A DNA stretch of 64,000 nt, from assembly GCF_041270065.1 (NCBI RefSeq), contig NZ_CP065958.1, forward strand, positions 7,006,001-7,070,000. The letters are read 5' to 3'. Both the position numbers and the translations under genes were made by a program. The notes below the pieces were generated by a model that searched no databases, was not told the DNA's origin, and saw nothing but the letters and a program-made list of their open reading frames with translations. Shown one piece after another: positions 43,210 through 51,522 of the stretch. Position 1 is the stretch's first letter. Each line of letters begins with the position of its first letter. Origin of the DNA: Streptomyces fradiae. GTDB lineage: Bacteria; Actinomycetota; Actinomycetes; Streptomycetales; Streptomycetaceae.

Positions 43210-44313
43210 TCACACCCAGTTGACCTCGGCCTTCGCGAGCAGCGGATCGTCCTCCAGCTCCCACAGCGGCACCGCCACGTTCCCGGTCCGGTACCGCCCG
43301 CCGTAGTGCAGACCCAGGACCCGGTGGTCGGTGAGGTCGAAGACCGGGGAACCGCTGTTGCCGCCCAGGGTGGAGCAGTCGTGCCCCATCACCAGACCGC
43401 CGGGCGTGAACTCGGTCGCCATGCCCGGCTGCAGCCGCTTCACGTTGTAGACGTCCATGAAGATCCGCCGCATCGACTCCGGCTCGTTGCGCCGCCCGTC
43501 CCAGGCCGGATAGCCGATCACGTACACCGGCCGGCCCGGCACGCTCGCCGGCGCGTCCGCCGCGACCGCCAGCGGGGTCGGCAGCGGCTCGCCGTCCGGC
43601 GGGGCGATCCGCAGCAGGGCCAGGTCCACGTCCGGGTGGATGCCGATCACCCCGGTGATCTCGTACGGCAGCGGGCCGGCGGCCGGCACCGGCCCGGGCG
43701 CCTGGTGCGCGGGCAGCTCCTCGCCCGGGTCGACCCGCGCCGTCATGCCCTGCTGGAAGCTCCAGCCCGCGCCCTCGGCCCGGCTGAACTCGGCGGCCAC
43801 GTGCCGATTGGTCATCACCGCCTCCGGACCGACGAGGAAGGCCGTGCCGATCCAGTCCAGGTTCGGATGCCCGGTGACCTCCACCCGCCCCACCCGGGCG
43901 ATCGACTCACGGATCGCGGTCCGGGACGCGTCGAGCACCGACCAGTCGCCCGGCTGCGGCGGGAAGTCCTGCCCCTGCACCAGGATCGCGGGCCGGCCCT
44001 CCAGGAGGACGATCGCCTCCACCCCGAAGTACTCGTCCTCGTCGATCTCGTCCGCCCGGTCCGCGGCCAGCTTCTCCAGACCGGTGACGCCGGCCTCCAG
44101 GACCCGGGCCCGCTCCTCCTGGGCGAAGCGCCCGATCTCGGCGGCCGGGGCGACGCCCGGCGGCAGCTCCTGCGCGGACTCCTGGATCTCCAGCTCGGCC
44201 TCGAGCCGGCTCCGTACCCGAGCCGCCACCGCGCCGAGATCGCCGAAGACCTGCTCGGGGCCGGTCGCCACCGGTGACCCGGTGTGCGAGCCGCTGCGTG
44301 ATCCGTAACCCAT
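43210..44313 (-). CDS. Cytosolic trypsin-like serine protease with helical N-terminus
   Basis: A 367-residue protein without signal peptide. The C-terminal half is a trypsin-2-like protease: His171 in VMTNRHVAAEF, Asp230 in HPDVDLALLR, Ser320 in LGGNSGSPVFD. The N-terminal ~130 residues are helical and acidic, with EYFGVEAIVLLEGRPAILVQ, and show no known fold to me; they may serve as an adaptor or inhibitory domain. GGAGGTGACGG precedes the ATG. It is 53 nt downstream of the giant NTPase-protease gene. Substrates are likely intracellular. Confidence 0.88.
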   Translation of the reverse strand: MGYGSRSGSHTGSPVATGPEQVFGDLGAVAARVRSRLEAELEIQESAQELPPGVAPAAEIGRFAQEERARVLEAGVTGLEKLAADRADEIDEDEYFGVEAIVLLEGRPAILVQGQDFPPQPGDWSVLDASRTAIRESIARVGRVEVTGHPNLDWIGTAFLVGPEAVMTNRHVAAEFSRAEGAGWSFQQGMTARVDPGEELPAHQAPGPVPAAGPLPYEITGVIGIHPDVDLALLRIAPPDGEPLPTPLAVAADAPASVPGRPVYVIGYPAWDGRRNEPESMRRIFMDVYNVKRLQPGMATEFTPGGLVMGHDCSTLGGNSGSPVFDLTDHRVLGLHYGGRYRTGNVAVPLWELEDDPLLAKAEVNWV

Positions 44314-44366
44314 CTCCCGTCACCTCCGCCCGCCGCCCGCGGGCGGCTCCGTCGTCTCCCGGCGGC

Positions 44367-47300
44367 TCAGTCCTCCTCCGGCGGCAGCGCCGCCTGCGCC
44401 GCCATGATCTCCTCGTACAACTCCCGCCGGTTGTCCCGCAGATGGGCCAGGATCCGGCTCAGCTGGGTGCCGACGTTCACCACCGTCGTGCTGCGGCCCT
44501 GGTACTCGACGCCGCTGACCCGGCGGGCCCCGCGGTGCAGCGCGACGACCGTCCAGCGGTCGGTGAACACCGGCGAGCCGGAGGAGCCGCCCTGGGTGTC
44601 GGTGAAGTAGGCCAGGCTGTCCTCGTTCACCTGGTAGACCAGGTTGTTGCGCAGCGCGACCCGCTTCGGCATGCCCTTGGGGTGCTGGATGATGTTGACC
44701 GCCTGGGTGTCGCCGGCCCGACTCTCGTACGGCTCGGTCGCCACCCGCAGCACCTGCCGCTCCGGCTGAGCCTCCGTCAGACGCAGGACGGCGTAGTCCA
44801 GTTCGGCGTCCCAGGCGACCAGGGCGGCGGCCGTCGCCTCCTCCGTCTCGGCCTGGTCCGCGCCGTAGTCGAAGCGCGAGCGGGAGTTGCGCACCTGGAG
44901 CTGGAGGTCGTCCTCGGCGGCCTGCGCGCGGCCGCCGCCGATGCCGTTGCGGGCGTTCACCACATGGTGGTTGGTGACCAGGAGCCCGGGCGCGATCAGC
45001 CAGCCCGTGCCGACGTGCGGGTACGCGGGGTGCAGCGGCCGGCCCGCCTCGTACGGCGGCACCGTGACCCGGGCGACCGCGCCGCCCGCGAGGAAGCCCT
45101 CGTGCAGGAACTCGAAGGGCACCATGTCGTCGCGGACGACGATCTCCTCCAGGGAGTCGACCGACAGGAACTCCGCCGGGAGCTCGGGCTCGCCCGCCGC
45201 GTCCCGCACCACATGGTCCAGGGCCGCCTGGAACACGGCGACCGCCGCCGGGTCGGCGGCGAGCCGGATCGCGTTGCGCAGCCACAGCTCCAGCGGCACC
45301 TCGCCCTCCATCAGCCGCTCCACCCGGTTCATCGTCCGCAGGTCGGACTGGATCTGCTTGAAGGGGGTGGGCTGCGGCAGCAGCGCCATCCAGAAGTGGT
45401 CCTTGATCCCCGCGAACAGCCGCCCGCGCATCGCCCGGTCGGCGAGCCCCGCCTCCATCGCCGCGTTCTCCACGCCGAGCAGCGCGTCCGAGTCGAGGTA
45501 CGGCTCCTTGCGCCAGGCCGCCTCCGCCTGGTCCGGCGGCGGGGTGAGCCCCACGAGCTCCGTGCCGCCCGGCACCGGCCCGTAGCCCGGGCCCGCGAGC
45601 GCCGAGCCCGCGTCCACGGCCTCCGCCACCCCGAGCAGCAGATCCCCGCTGCGGTCGCTCAGCGTCAGCGCCCGCCAGGCCAGGCTGTCCAGGGTGCCGT
45701 GCCGGCGGGCCTCGCGCAGCGCCTCCTCGACCTGGTCCGGCGGCATCGGCGCACCGCCCTGACCACCGGCGAGCGGCTCCGCCGAGGCCGAACGGGCGCC
45801 CGCCGCGGCCGAGTCCAGGATCCTGGCCAGCGGCTCGCGCAGCTGCGGCTCGTCCGCCATCGCCGTCTCGAACCGGCGGGCAAGGGCCGCCACCACCGCC
45901 TCGTCGTCCTCCGGCAGGCCCACGAGCCGCAGCGTGCGGGCCAGGGCCGGCGGGTCCACCCGGCAGGCCGACACGGCCGCCGCCCGGGCCAGTGCCGGCT
46001 GCCGGGCCAGATCCTCGTCGGGCAGCCCGCGCAGCCGCCGGGCGAGCCGCGCGTCGGTGTCGCCGGAGTCCGCGTCGGCGGCCGCCGCGAGCCGCGAGCG
46101 GGCCACCAGGACGCCGATCGACTCGTACGGAAGCCCGAGGCCGGCCGCCACGCCCTCCGCCTCCTGCAGATCGCGGTCCGCGTCCGCGAAGTCGCCCGCG
46201 TCCTGCGCGAGCCGCGCCGACAGCTGCAGCAGTTCGAGCCGGGTCTCCGCGCAGCCCGCCTCCGCCGCCCGGTCCACCGCCCGCTCCGCCGTCTCCCGGG
46301 CGTCCGCCGTCCGCCCCGACCGGGCCAGGGTCTCCACCAGGAGCGCGTGCAGCCGGCTGCACGGCGTCCACGGCTGCCGCTCGGCGAGCCGGCGGGCCGC
46401 GGCCTCCACGTACCCCTGGGTCAGCAGGTCCTCGACCTCGCGCGCCGCGATCCGCTCCCAGTCCTCCTGCTCGGCCCCGGCCATCACCTGGTCGGGCACG
46501 TGCCCGCCGATCCGGCCGAGCAGGAAGGCCGCCGAGCGCGGCGCCATGTCCCGGTCCGCGCCCACCAGGTGTGCCTCCACACCGGAGCGCCAACGCGCCT
46601 CCACCGTACGGGGGTTCTCGCCGAGCCGCAGCCGGTGGTAGATCTCCTCGGCCCGGTCGCGGACCGTGTCGCGGGCCGCGTAGTACGCCACCGCCCGGGT
46701 GTCCACGGCCCGCATCAGATCCGTCCGGGCGCCGTCGGAGAGCCGCAACATGATGGACCGCAGGTCCGGCCGGTGCCGGATGGTCAGCGGCCCCGCCGAC
46801 TCCATCAGGTCGAGCCGCGAGGTGAGGAGACCGAAGAACCGGCCCGCCTCCGCCGTCGACGGCACCGCCACCCCGGCGGGCCCCGCGAGCACCTCCCGCA
46901 CCAGGTCCGGCGTGATCACCCGCAGCGCAAGGCCCGCCTGCACCAGGGCCCGTACGTCCGGATCGGCGATGTGCTTGAGCAGCCGGTCGTACAGCGTGCC
47001 CTGGATCAGCATCTGGTCCACGCTGGTGTGCAGCCTGCGGCGCGCCGTCAGACCACTGAGCAGCTCGCCGAGGGACTCCGTGTCCGCGCCGAGCGACAGC
47101 GCGGTGCGCGCCGCGAGCCGCAGGCTCAGCGGATGCCCGCCGACCCGCGCGTACAGACCGCGCGCCACCGACTCGTCGTCGATCCCCGCGGACATCAGCA
47201 GATCGACCGACGCCTGCTCGTCCAGCTCCGTCAGCTCCATGTCACGCGGTACGACGACCCGCGCCGGGTGGTCGATCGGCGCCCGCCCCGCGACCACGAA

Positions 47301-49607
47301 CCGCAGCCGCGGATACGCCGCTCGCAGCGCCGTCCACACCGCCCACATCCTTGAGATGAGCGGCGAGCCCCGGTACTGCGCCTCCTCGAACGAGTCGACC
47401 GCGATGAGCAGCGGCGGCTCCATCGCGCCCGGCGGCACCGCGACCGCCTTCGCGACCAGGCTCGCCAGCTCGCGCGCCAGATCCTGCTCACGGGCGCTGG
47501 CCCGGGCGTGGAAGCCGGCCGAGTAGTCGCGCCCGTAGGTGGCGCGGGTCGCCGAGAGCTGCGACAGCTCGTCGAGCCGGCTGCGCTCGCCGCGCTGCAC
47601 ACCCGCGGTCCGCCCGCAGCGCTCGGTGAGCGAGTCGAAGGCCTCCCGGTGCTCCGGGTACTGGATGCCCAGCTGCCGCGCCGACTCGGCGATGACCGTG
47701 GCCGGTTCGTGGATCGAGAGGGTGGGCCGCTCGAAGTCGATGCAGGCGAACGGGAATCCGTCCGGCGCGGCCTCCTTCAGGGCGTCCAGGAGGAAGCGGG
47801 CGAGCAGCGTGCTCTTCCCGATCCCGCCGATGCCGTGCAGCAGCACGGGCGGCTCGGCCGGCTCGGTCGGCAGCGCCAAGTAGGCCCGCAGCGCGTCGAG
47901 TTCACGGGTCCGGCCGTGGAACGTGTCCCGTACGAGCAGCCGCAGCGGCTGCAGCAGCCGGGCCCGCTCAAGGCGCCGCTGCACCTCCTCGACGGAGGGC
48001 AGCAGACCGCCGGTCCCCGGCACCTGCCCCAGCCACAGCACCGCCTGGAGCAGGTCGGACAACTGCTCCACGTCCGCGTCGGGGGGTACGGCAGCGGGCG
48101 CGCCGGACAGCAGGGCGAGGGCCGCCCGGGCGACCCCCGGTTCCGCATCGGGGCCGGGCGCGTTCGCCGCGAGGGCCCGCCGGGCGGCTTCCGGGCCGGC
48201 GAGGCCGCGGAGGGCCTCCGTACGCACCTCGGGGGTCAGGGTCCAGCGGACGGAGCGCTGGGGGGCCGCCGAGGCCGTGCAGTCGTCGACGAGTTCGAGC
48301 GCCGCGCGGCCGCCCGCCTCGCGTTCGCCCGGGAGCCGGAGCTCCGCCGGGTCGAAGGACTCCAGGAGGCAGGCCGCCTCGCGGTAGGCGCGCCGGAGTT
48401 CGGGCAGTGCGGTGACCACCGGGGCGGCGGGGGAGCGGAGGCCGGTGCGCAGCTGAGCGAGGTAGTCCTCGCCAGGGGCGAGGGCGAGCCGGATCCGTAC
48501 CGCCTCCTCGGTCGCCGTGCACAGTCGCCGCATCGGGCTGTCCCCGGGGCCGGTCCCGGGACCGGCCGCCTCGGCCGCCCGCAGCACCTCGTCGGCGGCG
48601 TCGGTCACGAGCCCGGGAGACGGCGGGCCCCCGGCCTCGCGGAGGAACTTCCCGAAGAAGTCCCGGAGTTCGTCCGGGCCGGCCGGGACCGCCGTGTCCC
48701 GGCACTCGTTGTTCCTGATGTCGTACGGGAGTTGGTGCAGCGTCGTCTCGTAGCCGAGCAGCACGAGCCGCGGCACCGTCTCCTTCCGCACCGGCGTGTG
48801 CTCGTAGATCGCCAGCGCGAGCTTGCCGATGCAGTCGTAGACGTCGGAGTTCGGGTCGAGCGCGTCGCACTCGTCGAGCACCAGCCAGAAGCGGTCCTCG
48901 GCGGCCGTCGCCCGGCTCACGATCCGGTGCACGGCGTCGTCGATCGACGGCAGTGGATCGTTCAACCGTGTCGGATTCAACGGGAATCCGTCCGCCTCCG
49001 GGCCCGCCACGAACTCCCAGAGCCGCGCCACCAGCCGCTCCGCCGTCGAGGTCCGCGCCAGGGTGACCCGTACCGGACGGAACCCGCGGTGCTGCCCCAG
49101 GTGCCGGATCAGCCGGTAGGTGTACGAGCGCCCGCTGTCCGGCTCGCCGTCCACCACCAGGACCGTCTGCTCCGGGTCCGCCACGAAGCGGCGCAGCGTC
49201 TCGCGCAGCTCCGCGCGCCCCAGGAAGACCTCGGTGCCGTGCCGCAGGACCACCGCCTCGAAGGGGTCGGCCGCCGCGTCCCGGGCGGCCTCCTCGTCCT
49301 CCCGCAGCCGCCCGAGCAGCGCCCGTACCTCCATGCCCCGCCCCACCGCGTCGGCGGCGTCGAGCCGGTCCAGGGCGTCCAGGCGGGCCAGCGCGTCGAG
49401 CAGCCGCCGCTGCTGGGCCACGTCCCGGCGGGCGGCGCCGACGATCAGCCGCGCGTTGGCGTCGCGGTCCGGGGTGAGCGGCAGACTCGTGACGAAGTCC
49501 GTGGTCAGCGAGGTGCCGAGGAGCCTGGTCCGGGGATCCGGATCGTCCAGGAGATGGTCCCGCACCCAGCTGGTGACGAGGCCCCACTCCGTCTCGGTGA
49601 GCGGCAT
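44367..49607 (-). CDS. Giant double-NTPase / TPR-like / trypsin-like protease protein (STAND-type)
   Basis: A 1746-residue intracellular protein. Domains: helical N-terminal effector-associated-like domain (1-90); ATPase 1 with P-loop GEPDSGRSY (about 154-162) and Walker B WLVLDECDA (241-249); STAND-like ATPase 2 with HGIGGIGKSTLL (591-602) and PLLIAVDSFEEA (732-743); a helical repeat region (about 1000-1350); a second EAD-like helical segment (WMALLPQPTPFKQIQSDLRT); and a C-terminal trypsin fold with His about 1548 (LVTNHHVV), Asp about 1604 (LDYAVLRL), Ser about 1676 (GGSSGSPVF). I start at ATG 49607 with AGGTG upstream; 49664 or 49691 are possible. The architecture fits an NTP-switched sensor releasing a protease. 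Confidence 0.88.
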   Translation of the reverse strand: MPLTETEWGLVTSWVRDHLLDDPDPRTRLLGTSLTTDFVTSLPLTPDRDANARLIVGAARRDVAQQRRLLDALARLDALDRLDAADAVGRGMEVRALLGRLREDEEAARDAAADPFEAVVLRHGTEVFLGRAELRETLRRFVADPEQTVLVVDGEPDSGRSYTYRLIRHLGQHRGFRPVRVTLARTSTAERLVARLWEFVAGPEADGFPLNPTRLNDPLPSIDDAVHRIVSRATAAEDRFWLVLDECDALDPNSDVYDCIGKLALAIYEHTPVRKETVPRLVLLGYETTLHQLPYDIRNNECRDTAVPAGPDELRDFFGKFLREAGGPPSPGLVTDAADEVLRAAEAAGPGTGPGDSPMRRLCTATEEAVRIRLALAPGEDYLAQLRTGLRSPAAPVVTALPELRRAYREAACLLESFDPAELRLPGEREAGGRAALELVDDCTASAAPQRSVRWTLTPEVRTEALRGLAGPEAARRALAANAPGPDAEPGVARAALALLSGAPAAVPPDADVEQLSDLLQAVLWLGQVPGTGGLLPSVEEVQRRLERARLLQPLRLLVRDTFHGRTRELDALRAYLALPTEPAEPPVLLHGIGGIGKSTLLARFLLDALKEAAPDGFPFACIDFERPTLSIHEPATVIAESARQLGIQYPEHREAFDSLTERCGRTAGVQRGERSRLDELSQLSATRATYGRDYSAGFHARASAREQDLARELASLVAKAVAVPPGAMEPPLLIAVDSFEEAQYRGSPLISRMWAVWTALRAAYPRLRFVVAGRAPIDHPARVVVPRDMELTELDEQASVDLLMSAGIDDESVARGLYARVGGHPLSLRLAARTALSLGADTESLGELLSGLTARRRLHTSVDQMLIQGTLYDRLLKHIADPDVRALVQAGLALRVITPDLVREVLAGPAGVAVPSTAEAGRFFGLLTSRLDLMESAGPLTIRHRPDLRSIMLRLSDGARTDLMRAVDTRAVAYYAARDTVRDRAEEIYHRLRLGENPRTVEARWRSGVEAHLVGADRDMAPRSAAFLLGRIGGHVPDQVMAGAEQEDWERIAAREVEDLLTQGYVEAAARRLAERQPWTPCSRLHALLVETLARSGRTADARETAERAVDRAAEAGCAETRLELLQLSARLAQDAGDFADADRDLQEAEGVAAGLGLPYESIGVLVARSRLAAAADADSGDTDARLARRLRGLPDEDLARQPALARAAAVSACRVDPPALARTLRLVGLPEDDEAVVAALARRFETAMADEPQLREPLARILDSAAAGARSASAEPLAGGQGGAPMPPDQVEEALREARRHGTLDSLAWRALTLSDRSGDLLLGVAEAVDAGSALAGPGYGPVPGGTELVGLTPPPDQAEAAWRKEPYLDSDALLGVENAAMEAGLADRAMRGRLFAGIKDHFWMALLPQPTPFKQIQSDLRTMNRVERLMEGEVPLELWLRNAIRLAADPAAVAVFQAALDHVVRDAAGEPELPAEFLSVDSLEEIVVRDDMVPFEFLHEGFLAGGAVARVTVPPYEAGRPLHPAYPHVGTGWLIAPGLLVTNHHVVNARNGIGGGRAQAAEDDLQLQVRNSRSRFDYGADQAETEEATAAALVAWDAELDYAVLRLTEAQPERQVLRVATEPYESRAGDTQAVNIIQHPKGMPKRVALRNNLVYQVNEDSLAYFTDTQGGSSGSPVFTDRWTVVALHRGARRVSGVEYQGRSTTVVNVGTQLSRILAHLRDNRRELYEEIMAAQAALPPEED

Positions 49608-49734
49608 GACGCACCTGCCCGGGCGTCCCTGCGCCGTTGGGGAAGCCCTGCTCGCTGCTGTCATCGTCCCGCCGCGCGCGGACCCCCGCAATCGCTGCCG
49701 GACCGCGACGGCCGGCCCCGCCGCGTACCCCGGC

Positions 49735-50592
49735 TCAGTCCGCCATCGCGATGTCCTCGTACGACTCCAGGCGCCGCCAGCGGTCCTCAGGGCCCCGCGA
49801 GGGCGGCATCAGATCCACGTCCGGCAGCGGCCCCAGCTCCAGTTCGGCGATCTCCGCGACGTCCGACACCGGCACCTGGTAGGTGCGGAACGGGCCGAGC
49901 GGCGGCGGCGCGCCCGGGACCGCCCCGGCGAACGCCCGGTCCGCGTCCCGGCTCAGATCCGGGCTCTGGTCCAGCACGTACCCGGTCGCCGCGAGCGCCC
50001 CGTCCTGCATGAAGGCCGCCACCTTCCAGAAGCGCAGCGGCACCTGGATGCCCCGGTACGGCGGGTCGGAGTCCTGGAGCACCGGCCCGGTCAGCACCAC
50101 CAGCCTGCGGTCGAACGCCGCCGCGTGGTCGAGGAGATAGTTCTCCAGGCCCTGCCACAGCTGCTTGCCCTGGTTGAACACATCCGCCTGCGGCGCCGCG
50201 TTGGTGAAGTGGAAGGTGTCCGTGTTCGCCCGCCCCGCCACCGCCGCCGCGCCCCACACCGGGTCGAGCCGGCGCACCAGATGGCCCCGGTCCAGGCTGT
50301 TGTTCTCGTACACCTCCTCGCCCGCCTGCTGCTCGCGCGGAAGCCGCGGGTCGTACAGCCAGACGTCGTCGCGCTCCACGTCGTCGAGCAGCTCGCCGCC
50401 CTCGATGCAGACGGCGGTCGACGCGGCGAGCCGCCGGTCGGGCCGGAACACCACGGTGAAGTGGGTGTACGGCAGGATCACCGTCTCCACCGACGCGCGG
50501 GCCGGCAGCGCGAGCGGCACCGCCGGGCCGAGGAAGGTCTCGTCGTAGCCGGTGCGGTCGGCGAGATCATGCCGGGAGTCGCTGGGGTTCAT
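49735..50592 (-). CDS. DNA/RNA non-specific endonuclease (NucA/EndoG family)
   Basis: A 285-residue beta-beta-alpha metal nuclease. The catalytic DRGH motif is at 101-104 (NSLDRGHLVRR), followed by the metal-binding Asn in HFTNAAPQ (about 131) and NQGKQLWQGLENYLLD. There is no signal peptide, unlike secreted NucA-like nucleases, so it acts inside the cell. No clear ribosome site precedes ATG 50592. Transcribed towards the giant protein gene, 127 nt away, and divergent from the caspase-like gene. A suicidal or activated nuclease fits the neighbourhood. Confidence 0.88.
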   Translation of the reverse strand: MNPSDSRHDLADRTGYDETFLGPAVPLALPARASVETVILPYTHFTVVFRPDRRLAASTAVCIEGGELLDDVERDDVWLYDPRLPREQQAGEEVYENNSLDRGHLVRRLDPVWGAAAVAGRANTDTFHFTNAAPQADVFNQGKQLWQGLENYLLDHAAAFDRRLVVLTGPVLQDSDPPYRGIQVPLRFWKVAAFMQDGALAATGYVLDQSPDLSRDADRAFAGAVPGAPPPLGPFRTYQVPVSDVAEIAELELGPLPDVDLMPPSRGPEDRWRRLESYEDIAMAD

Positions 50593-50698
50593 ACGATGTA
50601 AGTACCGCGCGGACGAGGGTCGCCCACGGCACCGGACCCGCAGGCCACTCGAACAGACGCCCCCGGTGCCCCCTCCCCACGCCGTGAGGAGGCCTCCC

Positions 50699-51508
50699 AT
50701 GCCCACCGGACTCTCCCTGCACGTCGGCCTCAACCGGGTCGACCCCGAACGCTACGACGGCTGGGACGGCACCCTCGTGGCCTGCGAGAACGACGCCCAC
50801 GACATGGCCCGCCTGGCCCGCGCCGCGGGCTTCACGGAGACCGTCCTACTCACCCGCGAGGGCACCGTCGAGGGCGTCACCACCGCCCTGCGCGCGGCGG
50901 CCGAACGGCTCTCCGCCGGCGACATCCTGCTCTTCACCTACTCGGGCCACGGCGGCCAGGTGCCCGACGTCACCGGCCCCGACGACGAGCCCGACCGGCG
51001 CGACGAGACCCTGGTCTTCTACGACCGTCAGTTCCTCGATGACGAGGTCCACCAGGAGTTCCGCCGCTTCGACGACGGCGTACGGATCGTCACCCTCTTC
51101 GACTGCTGCCACAGCGGCAGCAGCGTCGAGCTCCCTGGCGGCGAGGCGACCACCGCCCGCTATCTGCCCGAGCCGCAGCAGATCGCCCTGTACGAGCGCG
51201 ACCGCGTCTTCTACGACGACCTGCAGCGCTCCGTCGCCAAGGCCGCCGCGGTCACCGGCGACGGCCAGGGCCCGCCGGTGATCCTGATCTCCGCCTGCCA
51301 GGACAACCAGACCGCCGCCGACGGCCCGGTCAACGGCGCCTTCACCGAGGCGCTCCTGGAGGTCTGGGAGGACGGCGTCTTCCGCGGCGACTACCGCACC
51401 TTCCACCGGGCGATCCAGCGCAGGCTGCCGCCCACCCAGAGCCCCAACCTCTACACGACGGGAGCCCCCGCGCCGGCCTTCCTGGGCCAGCGCCCGTTCA
51501 CGGTCTGA
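50699..51508 (+). CDS. Metacaspase-like (peptidase C14) protease
   Basis: A 269-residue caspase-fold peptidase. His84 in FTYSGHGGQVPD and Cys137 in TLFDCCHSGSSVEL form the catalytic dyad, followed by LISACQDNQTAADG, typical for bacterial caspase homologues. N-terminal GLNRVDPERYDGW and CENDAHDMARLARAAGF are the first strand and helix of the fold. AGGAGG precedes the ATG; no signal peptide. No extra domains, so activation presumably depends on partners. Divergent from the nuclease gene. Confidence 0.92.
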   Translation: MPTGLSLHVGLNRVDPERYDGWDGTLVACENDAHDMARLARAAGFTETVLLTREGTVEGVTTALRAAAERLSAGDILLFTYSGHGGQVPDVTGPDDEPDRRDETLVFYDRQFLDDEVHQEFRRFDDGVRIVTLFDCCHSGSSVELPGGEATTARYLPEPQQIALYERDRVFYDDLQRSVAKAAAVTGDGQGPPVILISACQDNQTAADGPVNGAFTEALLEVWEDGVFRGDYRTFHRAIQRRLPPTQSPNLYTTGAPAPAFLGQRPFTV

Positions 51509-51522
51509 AAAGGATCACAGGC

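Noticed and set aside
44274..47354. 1026-codon plus-strand frame opposite the giant NTPase gene
   Set aside because: Arg/His/Pro-rich, no recognisable motif, and fully opposite clear protease and NTPase motifs.
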